A program made the translations under genes and the position numbers. A stretch of DNA of 12,047 nucleotides. Source: JACDAL01 sp035646635. GTDB taxonomy: Bacteria > Actinomycetota > CADDZG01 > WHSQ01. The notes under the pieces were generated by a model. The model did not search any database. It was not told the DNA's origin and saw only the letters and a program-made list of their open reading frames with translations. Positions 1 through 7,649 of the stretch are shown piece after piece (the first letter of the stretch is position 1; each line of letters starts with the position of its first letter). The DNA lies in contig DASRPA010000056.1 of assembly GCA_035646635.1 (NCBI GenBank), positions 1 to 12,047 on the forward strand. The letters are read 5' to 3'.

Positions 1-407
1 TCGAACGCCTGGGAGCGGTCGGGCCCGTAGCGGTAAACGGCGAAGTCCTTGTCGAAGCTTGCCGCTCGCCGGCAGCTCAATCGTTCCATCAACGCAAAGC
101 TCGTGCAGTCGACGATGTCGAACTCTTGATCCCTCCAGGCCTCCGCGATGGCCTGAGCGCGTTCGAGATCCGCGGTCGTCACGACCTCGATCCTCAACGG
201 CGTGCTGCGCAGTGCGCGCCAGAAGCGCAGCGCTTCCCCATAGCCGGCGCGCCGGTTAATCAGGGCCCAAGCTTCGATGATGACGTGGTCGGTAGAGAAG
301 GGATCGGCATCCGCCAGGCCGGACAGTACTTCGGCCGCGCGCTGGTGCCGGCGGTCCCGGGCCAGGGCGGCTCCGACCAGGATGCCGGTGTCGACGAAGA
401 TGCTCAC
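1..407 (-). CDS. vapC: VapC-family PIN-domain ribonuclease toxin (3' end off the window)
   Basis: Probable toxin of a type II toxin-antitoxin pair; PIN-domain VapC proteins are Mg-dependent RNases that cleave tRNA or rRNA when released from VapB. The visible 135 residues begin VSIFVDTG and carry the acidic positions expected of a PIN domain: Asp6 in FVDTG, Glu45 in IIEAW, Asp97 and Asp100 in FDIVDCTSFALM, and Asp119/Asp121 in FDKDF. The DCTSFALM block is very typical of the family. Translation starts at a GTG overlapping the antitoxin stop by 4 bases (GTGA, 404-407), indicating coupling to vapB. The frame is still open at base 1. Since PIN toxins usually have 130-145 residues, only a few residues should be missing. 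The substrate RNA cannot be read from the sequence. Confidence 0.9.
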   Translation of the reverse strand, partial: MSIFVDTGILVGAALARDRRHQRAAEVLSGLADADPFSTDHVIIEAWALINRRAGYGEALRFWRALRSTPLRIEVVTTADLERAQAIAEAWRDQEFDIVDCTSFALMERLSCRRAASFDKDFAVYRYGPDRSQAF

Positions 408-724
408 AGGACCTTGCGGCGAGCTCCTCGGCCACGAGGAGTGCTGCCGTGGGAAGCGTCTCCCATCGTCTTGCGGTAGCGGGCATCGAGCGCGTCCGCC
501 TTGTAGTCATCCTCGTGGCGAGCAACATCTGTAGGCTCGACTGAATCGACGATCCCGATCAGAGCGTCAAACCCGGGCGAATCGGGGGAGCCCCGCGGCG
601 CCAGTCGCTCCCTAACGATCTCTCGCAATAATGCGGCCAACGACAGACCACGTCGATGGGCCTCGTCTCGGAGGCGGCGGTGGTCGTCCGGGTCGAGATA
701 GATCTGTGTCCTCTGGTAAGCCAT
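404..724 (-). CDS. vapB: VapB-type ribbon-helix-helix antitoxin
   Basis: A 106-residue protein directly upstream of the PIN toxin. Residues 5-42 (RTQIYLDPDDHRRLRDEAHR onward to VRERL) read as a CopG/Arc-type ribbon-helix-helix: a short basic beta strand followed by two helices. This fold dimerises and binds the operator. Residues 50-106 are acidic then basic and probably wrap the toxin. The family role is to neutralise VapC and, with it, repress the shared promoter. ATG 724 is chosen because the RHH strand begins a few residues later and a -10-like element lies just upstream; no Shine-Dalgarno precedes it. The frame stays open far upstream, antisense to the next gene, but that extension has no sensible protein character. 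The stop overlaps the vapC start. Confidence 0.88.
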   Translation of the reverse strand: MAYQRTQIYLDPDDHRRLRDEAHRRGLSLAALLREIVRERLAPRGSPDSPGFDALIGIVDSVEPTDVARHEDDYKADALDARYRKTMGDASHGSTPRGRGARRKVL

Positions 725-745
725 GATGTTGACATTATGACACCA
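725..745 (-). promoter_or_regulatory. Putative vapBC promoter/operator, possibly leaderless
   Basis: Read on the minus strand, CATAAT ends 9 bases before the vapB ATG. No Shine-Dalgarno is present, so the transcript may be leaderless or nearly so. On the plus strand the same bases contain two TGACA repeats (730-734 and 738-742), 8 bases apart, which also form an imperfect palindrome, TGACATTATGACA. Short repeats overlapping the -10 are the usual operator form for RHH antitoxins. I see no convincing -35. Inferred from position and pattern only. Confidence 0.4.
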
Positions 746-871
746 GCGGGTGAGTCGGACCGTACTCGATGCGAAATCGTTAGGACCCGCGACTCGCGCC
801 AAAAAAAGGGATACCGGGGGTCGGTCGGGTAGGGTACGGCGGTCGGGAACCTCAAGGGGGAGGAGCAGGCG

Positions 872-2446
872 ATGACACGTCGGCGCAGGGGCAGATTCGC
901 ATGGGCGGGTGTCGCAGCAGTCATGGCGATGCTGATGCCGGGACTCGGGGCGGCCTCGGCCGCACCACCCTTCGTCACCAAGGCAGCACCAATGCTGGAA
1001 GCCACCGGCGGCGAGGTACAGGCGATCCTCACCGTGGGCGACGAACTCTCGAACGGGCACGAGTTCCAGTCCGTGCCCGATGGCATCTCGCTGCTGGGCG
1101 CAGAGGGCCGGGCCCACGCGTTCGTCAACCACGAGACCACCACGGTGCCCTTCCCCTATATCGAGGGAAGCCCCGAAGAGTCGCTGTCGGACTTCCGCAA
1201 CTCCGAGGTCAGCAGGCTGCGCCTGGTTCACACGGACGACGAGGTGGGGGTCAGTGGCGCCTCTTTTGCCATCCGCAGCAGCGCCAACTATCAGCGTTTC
1301 TGCTCGAATTACCTGGCGACCGCAGCAGAGGACTTCGAGCGCGACCTCCTCTTGACTAACGAGGAGACGCCCGACTTCGTGTTTCGTTCGGGCCGCGCCT
1401 GGCGCGGTCCCGACACCGCCACCGACCCCGACGCCGAGCAGGCCGGTGTGGTCGTGGCCTACGACCCGCACCGCAACAAGCACCGAAGCATCTACGGGAT
1501 GGGGCGACACAACCACGAGAACAGCTTGGCTGTGCCGGGTTACGGCCACCCGGTCGTGCTGTCGGGCGACGACACCTTCAGCGCGCCGGCCTCGCAGCTC
1601 TACCAGTACGCAGCCGGCAGCGCCCGAGCCGTGTGGAACGATGACGGCCACCTGTGGGCGTTCAAGTCCTCTCAGGCCAATGACTACGGCGATCTCGAGA
1701 GCTCGGACGACATCTCCGGCCGCTTCATTCGGGTCCCCGATCGCATCGCCCGGGGCGGGCAGGACGGGCTCGAGGAATGGTCGAACGCGAACAACGTGTT
1801 CCAGTTCATCCGCGTCGAGGACCTCGCCTACGACCGCAATCACGACAATGTCGTCTACTTCGCCGACACCGGCGAACCGCGCGCCATTCCGGATCCATCC
1901 ACGACCCGGCTGATGCGCGGCCCGGACGGCACCATGGGCCCCTATCCGAACGGACGCGTCTTCCGCATGGAGCTCGGCACGAAAAACCCCCGCCGAGTCA
2001 AGAGCCTCTCGATCCTGATCAACGGCGATGTGCGCGGTGCTGAGGGCGCAGGCGACCTCGACCTCATCCACAATCCGGACAACGTCGAGACGACGGCAGA
2101 CGGCCTGCTCTTTCAGGAGGACCCCGGAAGCCAGAACCAGTACCCGGCCGGCGGCGGGACAACCGCCCGCATCTGGCACTACTCGTTCTCGGATAAGTCA
2201 CTGGAGGTCGTCGCCAGGGTCGACCAGGCCCTCGATCCCGCTGCCAACGCGGGGGCGTGGGAGTCGACGGGCATCGTCGATGCTTCCGCCTATTTCGGAG
2301 AGGGTGCTTTTCTGGTCAACGTGCAGGCGCACAGTCTCATCCTCGAAACCGCTCCGGGGCCCGACATAACCGGAGACGGAGAGCCCGACTGGACGTTTAA
2401 GCGAGAGGGCGGGCAGCTCCTGCTGTTGCGGCTGCCGGCCGAGTGA
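872..2446 (+). CDS. Secreted PhoX-like / DUF839 beta-propeller protein
   Basis: A 524-residue protein with an export signal: basic start MTRRRRGRF, hydrophobic stretch 10-29, likely cleavage at ASA-AP after residue 30. The mature part resembles the DUF839/PhoX family of calcium-dependent phosphatase-like propellers. Blocks recalling that family are VNHE (85-88), FCSNYLAT (143-150), LLTNEE (160-165), HNHENS (213-218), VYFADTGEP (328-336), NPDNVE (401-406), ESTGIVDAS (464-472) and VNVQAHS (482-488), with many Asp/Glu residues that could ligate metal. True PhoX enzymes are alkaline phosphatases, usually Tat-exported; here the Arg run is not a strict twin-Arg motif, so Sec or Tat is open. A strong purine-rich ribosome site (GGGGGAGGAG, 856-865) precedes ATG 872. 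The stop overlaps a possible GTG start of the next gene. Substrate unproven; it could be a non-enzymatic propeller. Confidence 0.8.
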   Translation: MTRRRRGRFAWAGVAAVMAMLMPGLGAASAAPPFVTKAAPMLEATGGEVQAILTVGDELSNGHEFQSVPDGISLLGAEGRAHAFVNHETTTVPFPYIEGSPEESLSDFRNSEVSRLRLVHTDDEVGVSGASFAIRSSANYQRFCSNYLATAAEDFERDLLLTNEETPDFVFRSGRAWRGPDTATDPDAEQAGVVVAYDPHRNKHRSIYGMGRHNHENSLAVPGYGHPVVLSGDDTFSAPASQLYQYAAGSARAVWNDDGHLWAFKSSQANDYGDLESSDDISGRFIRVPDRIARGGQDGLEEWSNANNVFQFIRVEDLAYDRNHDNVVYFADTGEPRAIPDPSTTRLMRGPDGTMGPYPNGRVFRMELGTKNPRRVKSLSILINGDVRGAEGAGDLDLIHNPDNVETTADGLLFQEDPGSQNQYPAGGGTTARIWHYSFSDKSLEVVARVDQALDPAANAGAWESTGIVDASAYFGEGAFLVNVQAHSLILETAPGPDITGDGEPDWTFKREGGQLLLLRLPAE

Positions 2447-2463
2447 CGCAAGGGGCGGCGCGG

Positions 2464-3699
2464 ATGCCGCGCGCCGTCGTGGTGACGGTTTCCGATGGGG
2501 TCGCCCATGGTGTGCGTAAGGACGGCTCGGGCGAAGCGGTTCAACGACTGTTGAGCGAGCAGGGCATCGAGGTCGTTTCACGCAGGGTGACTCCGGACGA
2601 GCTCTCCGACATCGAGGCCCTCCTGCGCGAGCTTGTCGGCGCGGGTATCGAGCTGGTCGTCACCACCGGGGGCACCGGGTTGGGGCCGCGCGACGTCACG
2701 CCCGAAGCGACCAAGAGGGTGATCGAGCGAGAGGCGCCTGGACTCGCCGAGCTCATGCGCAGCGCAGGCCTGCAGAAGACCCCGCACGCGGCGCTGGCGC
2801 GGGGCTTGGTCGGCACGAGTGGCCGCACTCTGATCGTGAACCTTCCCGGAAGCCCCAAGGGGGCGTCCGAGAGCCTCGAGGCGTTGTTTGGAGTGCTGCC
2901 GCACGCACTCCAGCTGCTGGCCGGCCACACCGAGCACTCGAAGGCTCCACCGGTTTCGGCCCCCGCGCCGAAGGAGGCCTCGGCCGACCCCAAGGACCGC
3001 GTCGTGGCCACGGTCGTGGACGCAGATGGTGAGCCGCCCTGCCGGGTGGGCCAGCGGCTCGTGATCTCGGGGGGCCGAGCGATCGATGGAACATTGGGCT
3101 GCTCTGAATTCGACGCCGCTGCCCTGAAAGACGCCGCGGAGGTTTCGGCAGGGGGAGAGCCCCTCAAGCGGGTATACGAGCACGAGCTCGGGCGCGCCCA
3201 CGTCTTCCTGGAGCCCACGTCCGCCGCGCCGAAGCTCGCGGTGGTGGGGGCAACGCCGGTCGGGCTCGAGCTGCTGCGTATCGGCGTGGCGCTGGGATTT
3301 GACTGCTTGCTTATCGAGCCGCGTGCCGAGCGCGTGAGCGCCGAGCACCGGGCGGCCGCGTCGGGCGGAGTCTTCGGGAGCACCGCAGAGGCTCCTCTAG
3401 ATCGGAACTCTGACCTCGTGCACACCGACCACGACGCCCCCGGAGTGGCGGACGCGCTGGCCGGCGCCCTCGACGCCGGCGTCTTCTCCATCGGGATCAT
3501 GGGCAGCAGGCGCCACACCGCACCCCATCTCTCACAGCTGTCCGGACGGGGGTACTCGGCTTCCGACATCGAGCGCATCGAGAGCCCGGTCGGGCTCGAC
3601 ATCGGGGCGCGCTCGCCCGGCGAGATCGCAGTTTCGATAGCGGCCGGGCTAATAGCGGGGCGGCGCCGCAACGAGAACCGAGCCGGTTCAGCCCCCTAG
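2464..3699 (+). CDS. MogA/MoaB molybdopterin adenylyltransferase domain fused to XdhC/CoxI Mo-cofactor chaperone
   Basis: A two-module protein of 411 residues. Residues 1-155 are a MogA/MoaB domain, with TTGGTG (67-72), RDVTPEA (76-82) and NLPGSPKG (126-133). This fold binds molybdopterin and adenylates it before Mo insertion. A Pro/Ala-rich linker (156-177) follows. Residues 178-250 resemble the XdhC/CoxI N-terminal domain, including GTLGCSEFD with Cys213. Residues 257-402 are the XdhC C-terminal Rossmann-like domain: VVGATPVGLEL (260-270), GSRRH (347-351) and PVGLDIGARSPGEIAVSI (375-392). XdhC proteins hold and deliver Mo cofactor to xanthine dehydrogenase/CO dehydrogenase-type enzymes, so the fusion could channel cofactor from synthesis to delivery. 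ATG 2464 is preferred for its AAGGGG ribosome site (2450-2455). A GTG at 2443, overlapping the previous stop as GTGA, would add 7 residues. No molybdoenzyme lies in the window. Confidence 0.87.
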   Translation: MPRAVVVTVSDGVAHGVRKDGSGEAVQRLLSEQGIEVVSRRVTPDELSDIEALLRELVGAGIELVVTTGGTGLGPRDVTPEATKRVIEREAPGLAELMRSAGLQKTPHAALARGLVGTSGRTLIVNLPGSPKGASESLEALFGVLPHALQLLAGHTEHSKAPPVSAPAPKEASADPKDRVVATVVDADGEPPCRVGQRLVISGGRAIDGTLGCSEFDAAALKDAAEVSAGGEPLKRVYEHELGRAHVFLEPTSAAPKLAVVGATPVGLELLRIGVALGFDCLLIEPRAERVSAEHRAAASGGVFGSTAEAPLDRNSDLVHTDHDAPGVADALAGALDAGVFSIGIMGSRRHTAPHLSQLSGRGYSASDIERIESPVGLDIGARSPGEIAVSIAAGLIAGRRRNENRAGSAP

Positions 3700-3748
3700 T
3701 TAAGGGGTACGCTCGAAGAAGTAAGCCAACCACCGGGAGGACCGACAA

Positions 3749-5728
3749 ATGGTCGAAAAGGAAGTCGAGCGGACAATCGACGCGCTCCTGGAGGAGCGTC
3801 GCGAGTTCGAGCCGCCGAAGGAGTTCACGGCACAGGCCAACGCCAACGATCCGTCTATCTACGAGCATGCGGAGAAGGACCCCGAGGCATGGTGGGAGTC
3901 GCAGGCCGAGCGCCTTAGCTGGAGCAAGAAATGGGACAAGGTGCTCCAATGGGACCCGCCGCATCACGAGTGGTTCGTGGGCGGGAAGCTCAACGCCAGT
4001 TACAACTGCCTCGACCGCCATCTTGAAGAGAACGGCGACCGGATTGCCTACCATTGGGTCGGCGAGCCCGGTGACTCACGCTCGATCTCCTATCAAGAGC
4101 TCCATGCCGAGGTGTGCAAGCTCGCCAACGCGCTCAAGGAGCTTGGCGTGCAGAAGGGGGACCGGGTCGCGATCTATCTGCCGATGATCCCCGAGCTTCC
4201 TGCGTCCATGCTCGCCTGTGCCCGCATCGGCGCAGTGCACTCCGTGGTGTTTGGCGGTTTCTCGGCGGGCTCGCTCAGAGATCGCATCAACGACGCCGAC
4301 TGCAAGATCCTTATCACCGCGGACGGCGGCTACCGGCGTGGACAGAACGTTCCGCTCAAGGAGAACGCCGACGAGGCGCTCGAAGAGACAGAGTCGATTG
4401 AGAAGGTCATCGTAGTCAAGCGAACGACCGACGATGTGGCCATGACCGATGGGCGGGACGTCGTTTACGGCGAGCTCATCGAGTCGCAGTCCGCCGAATG
4501 TGAGCCCGAGGAGATGGACGCAGAGGACATGCTCTACGTGCTCTATACCTCCGGAACCACCGGGAAGCCGAAGGGGATCGTCCACACCACGGGCGGTTAT
4601 CTGACCGGCGTTTCCTCCACTCACAACCTCATTTTCGACATCAAGCCGGATTCCGATGTCTATTGGTGCGCAGCCGACATCGGCTGGGTCACCGGGCACA
4701 GCTATATCGTCTACGGTCCCCTGGTCAACGGCTGCACGTCCATCCTCTACGAGGGGGCGCCGGACTACCCCGACAAGGACCGCTACTGGTCAATCGTCGA
4801 GGAATACAAGGCCACGATTCTCTACACCGCCCCCACCGCCATCCGGGCGATGATGAAGTGGGGCGTCGAGTACCCGCAGAAGCACGATCTGAGCTCGCTC
4901 CGGCTACTGGGAAGCGTCGGCGAGCCGATCAATCCCGAAGCATGGATCTGGTACCAGGAGTTCATCGGCGGAGGCAAGGCTCCCGTGGTCGACACCTGGT
5001 GGCAGACGGAGACTGGCGCCATAATGATCTCTGCTCTGCCCGGCATCACCAAGCTCAAGCCGGGTTCCGCCACCGTGCCCTTCCCCGGCGTCAGCGCCGA
5101 CGTGGTGGACGAAAAAGGAAACTCGGTAGGTTTGGGCGCGGGTGGTTATCTGGTCCTGAAGCGACCGGCGCCTGCCATGATGAGGACAATCTTCGGCGAT
5201 GACGACCGCTACCGCGAGACCTATTTCGAGAGATACGGGGACGAAACTTACTTTGCAGGTGACGGTGCCAAGCTCGACGAGGAAGGCTACTACTGGCTGC
5301 TGGGCCGCGTCGATGACGTCATGAACGTCGCAGGCCATCGCATCTCTACTTACGAGGTCGAGTCTGCCCTCGTAGCGCACGAGTCGGTGGCAGAAGCCGC
5401 GGTCGTGGGTCGCACCGACTCGAAGGAAGGCCAGGCAATCGTCGCATTCGTGACTCCTCGCTCGGGACATGAGGGCAACGACGATCTATCGAAAGAACTG
5501 CGGCAGCATGTTGGCAAGGCCATCGGCAAGATCGCACGGCCACAGTCGATCATCTTCACCGACGATCTTCCCAAGACGCGTTCGGGAAAGATCATGCGGC
5601 GGCTGCTCAGAGACGTCGCCGACGGAAACGAGCTCGGAGATGTCACGACTCTGCAGAATGCGCCGATCCTCGATGAGATCAAGAAGAAGTCGGACAGCCA
5701 GGCGGCCGACGGCAAGGACGACAAGTAG
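3749..5728 (+). CDS. acs: Acetyl-CoA synthetase (AMP-forming)
   Basis: Converts acetate, ATP and CoA to acetyl-CoA, AMP and PPi in the cytoplasm. The 659 residues match the usual Acs length (about 650). The P-loop-like core YTSGTTGKPKG is at 266-276, followed by IVHTTGGYL. The DTWWQTETG block places Trp418 where enterobacterial Acs has the tryptophan that limits the acyl pocket to acetate. KLKPGSATVPFPG follows. The C-terminal swivel domain carries GRVDDVMNVAGHR and KTRSGKIMRR, with the catalytic Lys614, which in studied Acs enzymes is reversibly acetylated to switch the enzyme off. A GGGAGG ribosome site (3735-3740) lies 8 bases before ATG 3749. fadD follows on the same strand after 71 bases. 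Propionyl-CoA synthetase is less likely given the close fit to the Acs motifs. Confidence 0.96.
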   Translation: MVEKEVERTIDALLEERREFEPPKEFTAQANANDPSIYEHAEKDPEAWWESQAERLSWSKKWDKVLQWDPPHHEWFVGGKLNASYNCLDRHLEENGDRIAYHWVGEPGDSRSISYQELHAEVCKLANALKELGVQKGDRVAIYLPMIPELPASMLACARIGAVHSVVFGGFSAGSLRDRINDADCKILITADGGYRRGQNVPLKENADEALEETESIEKVIVVKRTTDDVAMTDGRDVVYGELIESQSAECEPEEMDAEDMLYVLYTSGTTGKPKGIVHTTGGYLTGVSSTHNLIFDIKPDSDVYWCAADIGWVTGHSYIVYGPLVNGCTSILYEGAPDYPDKDRYWSIVEEYKATILYTAPTAIRAMMKWGVEYPQKHDLSSLRLLGSVGEPINPEAWIWYQEFIGGGKAPVVDTWWQTETGAIMISALPGITKLKPGSATVPFPGVSADVVDEKGNSVGLGAGGYLVLKRPAPAMMRTIFGDDDRYRETYFERYGDETYFAGDGAKLDEEGYYWLLGRVDDVMNVAGHRISTYEVESALVAHESVAEAAVVGRTDSKEGQAIVAFVTPRSGHEGNDDLSKELRQHVGKAIGKIARPQSIIFTDDLPKTRSGKIMRRLLRDVADGNELGDVTTLQNAPILDEIKKKSDSQAADGKDDK

Positions 5729-5754
5729 GGGTTCAACCGGCGGGCCGGAACCCC
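5728..5754 (+). terminator. Inverted repeat after acs, possible U-less terminator or mRNA hairpin
   Basis: GGGGTTC (5728-5734) and GAACCCC (5748-5754) form a perfect 7-bp stem, with a 13-base GC-rich interior that could pair further. It begins on the last base of the acs stop codon. No T-run follows, so this is not a classical intrinsic terminator. It could be a weak or U-less terminator, or a processing or stability hairpin between acs and fadD. Confidence 0.35.
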
Positions 5755-5799
5755 GCCTCGGAGCATTCGGGGGTCGATGCCGCAATAGAGGGAAAGACC

Positions 5800-7566
5800 A
5801 TGTGCGACATCCTCTCCCGCAACGCTTCGACTTTCGGAGATCAGCCCGCCACCGCATTCAAGCGCGAGGGCGAGTGGCAGGTGAGTACCTGGCGCGACTA
5901 CCGAGAGATGGTCGCTCGTGTCGCGCTGGGCTTCAAAGAGATGGGCGTGAAGCGCGGCGACTGTGTCGCGCTGATGTCTCGCAATCGCCCCGAGCATCTC
6001 GTCTGCGACCTCGCCGCCCTGCATCTGGGAGCGATCCCGGTCTCTCTTTACAACACCTTCTCCGCCGATCAGATCGCAGATGTCGCAGCGGACTGCAAAC
6101 CCAAGATCGCAGTCGTGGAGAGTCCCGAACAACTCGTTCTGTGGGAGCAAGCGCGCGCCGGGCTCGACCATATTGCGGTGATCGAGTCCTCAGGGCGAGA
6201 CGACGGCTGTATCGCGCTGGGCGAAGTTGAAGACAAGGGTCGCGCCGCGCTGAGCTCGGGCAGGGAGCGGTTCGAGAACGAATGGAAAAAGCTCAAGCCG
6301 TCGGATCCAGCCACGATTATCTACACCTCGGGGACTACGGGCGCCCCCAAGGGAGTCGTGATCACGAACTACAACGCGTTGTGGACGGCGGAGTCGGTCG
6401 ATCAGTGGCACACGTGGCCGATCGGATTCAAGTACGTCTCCTACCTTCCTCTGGCTCACAGCTTGGAACGCCTCGCGGCCCATTGGTTGTGCACCTACAA
6501 GGCCGCGTTCGTGCATTTCTGTCCCGAGGTTCCCGAGGTCTTCGACATGCTGGGGGAGGTTCATCCCTACGCCTTCGTCGCCGTCCCTCGCTTGTGGGAG
6601 AAGCTCGAATCCGGGATCAAAGCGAGCCTACAGGAACAGGACCCTCGAAAAAGAGCCGTGGCGGAGAGGGCGATCGCGGTGGGAACGAGGGCTGCGAGAC
6701 TCGAGCAGGAGGGGAAACGGGTTCCAGTTGTGCTTGCTGCTCAGCGCGCCTTGTTCGATCGCGTCGTACTGCGCAAGATCCGGCACAAGATCGGGCTCGA
6801 CGAAGCAGAGGTGGTGTTGAGCGGCGCCGCCCCGTTGGGCTCCGAGGTGGCAGAGTTCTTCTTCGGACTGGGAGTGAAGGTCGCCGAGGGTTACGGGATG
6901 AGCGAGAGCACTGCCCCGGCGACCATCAATCCCACGAGCCATCCTCGCATCGGGACGGTCGGCCCGGCTATCCCCGGCGTCGAGCTCAAGCTGCTAGACG
7001 ACGGCGAGCTGTTGATTCGCGGGGGCAACGTGTCGCCCGGATATCTCAACGACGAGGCCCATACGGCAGAGGTCTTCGATGAGGACGGCTGGCTTCACAC
7101 CGGAGACATCGCCGCTATTGAGTCCGACGGGTTCGTGCGCATCGTGGACAGAAAGAAGGAGCTGATCGTCACCGCCGGCGGCAAGAACGTCTCCCCTTCG
7201 CACTTGGAGAATCTCCTGAAGCGCCATCCGTTGATCTCATACGCGTGCGTGGTCGGCGATCGCAAGCCCTACATAGCCGCCTTGCTGGCACTCGATGCGG
7301 ACGAGGCGAAGGGGTGGGCCGATCGAAACGGGATCGAGTTCTCTTCGCTGGAGCAGCTCGCAGGCGAGCCGCGCGTCGAGGAGGAGATGCAAAAGGCCGT
7401 CGAGGAGGTCAACGCCAAGGTGTCGCGGCCCGAAGGGATCAAGCGCTTTATGGTGGCCAAGAACGAATGGGGGCCGGGAGGAGACGAGCTGACCCCGACG
7501 CTGAAGCTCAAGCGCCGGGCGATCCTCGATAAGTACGCCGACGAGATTGCCGGCCTCTACTCCTGA
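5800..7566 (+). CDS. Long-chain acyl-CoA synthetase (AMP-forming), FadD15-like
   Basis: A 588-residue adenylate-forming enzyme that should activate long-chain fatty acids to acyl-CoA for beta-oxidation or lipid synthesis. ATP-binding motif YTSGTTGAPKG is at 175-185. SYLPLAHSLER is the block typical of long-chain ligases, EGYGMSEST contains Tyr365, WLHTGD contains Asp436, and the hinge/C-terminal signature is DRKKELIVTAGGKNVSP. The C-terminal TLKLKRR carries Lys569/Lys571, which includes the candidate catalytic lysine. The absence of a long N-terminal extension and the overall spacing resemble actinobacterial FadD15-type ligases rather than Acs. GAGGGA upstream of ATG 5800 serves as ribosome site. 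It probably shares a transcript with acs, although a hairpin lies in the 71-base gap. Exact chain-length preference cannot be read. Confidence 0.93.
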   Translation: MCDILSRNASTFGDQPATAFKREGEWQVSTWRDYREMVARVALGFKEMGVKRGDCVALMSRNRPEHLVCDLAALHLGAIPVSLYNTFSADQIADVAADCKPKIAVVESPEQLVLWEQARAGLDHIAVIESSGRDDGCIALGEVEDKGRAALSSGRERFENEWKKLKPSDPATIIYTSGTTGAPKGVVITNYNALWTAESVDQWHTWPIGFKYVSYLPLAHSLERLAAHWLCTYKAAFVHFCPEVPEVFDMLGEVHPYAFVAVPRLWEKLESGIKASLQEQDPRKRAVAERAIAVGTRAARLEQEGKRVPVVLAAQRALFDRVVLRKIRHKIGLDEAEVVLSGAAPLGSEVAEFFFGLGVKVAEGYGMSESTAPATINPTSHPRIGTVGPAIPGVELKLLDDGELLIRGGNVSPGYLNDEAHTAEVFDEDGWLHTGDIAAIESDGFVRIVDRKKELIVTAGGKNVSPSHLENLLKRHPLISYACVVGDRKPYIAALLALDADEAKGWADRNGIEFSSLEQLAGEPRVEEEMQKAVEEVNAKVSRPEGIKRFMVAKNEWGPGGDELTPTLKLKRRAILDKYADEIAGLYS

Positions 7567-7649
7567 CGCGACCCCGCCGTTTGGGCGCGGAATCGTTAAG
7601 AAAGCTGCACGCCGGCACGCCGAAAAGGTTGGGAAGCCGCACACCGCTC

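Noticed and set aside
729..734. TTGACA as a plus-strand -35 for the DUF839 gene
   Set aside because: No TANNNT lies at 16-18 bases downstream, and it is about 140 bases from the start. It fits better as part of the vapBC operator.
872..961. Definite Tat signal on the DUF839 protein
   Set aside because: The Arg run lacks the usual RRxFLK pattern; Sec export is equally possible.
725..2179. Long minus-strand open frame continuous with vapB, antisense to the DUF839 gene (about 485 codons)
   Set aside because: The plus-strand gene has a signal peptide, a strong ribosome site and family motifs. The antisense frame has no recognisable protein character and reflects high-GC codon bias.
2443..2463. 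GTG 2443 as the start of the MogA-XdhC protein
   Set aside because: No ribosome site precedes it and the 7 added residues precede the MogA core. ATG 2464 has AAGGGG at good spacing. It remains possible through coupled translation.
2541..3671. 376-codon minus-strand frame opposite the MogA-XdhC gene
   Set aside because: It is rich in Ser, Pro, Arg and Ala with no motif, and is the mirror of a clearly conserved coding region.
3685..3713. Separate acs promoter (GGTTCA - 17 bases - TACGCT)
   Set aside because: Spacing is right but the -35 is poor, and such matches are frequent by chance; not listed as a feature.
7570..7592. Terminator hairpin after fadD
   Set aside because: Only short, imperfect GC arms (CGCC/GGCG) and no T-run; too weak to claim.
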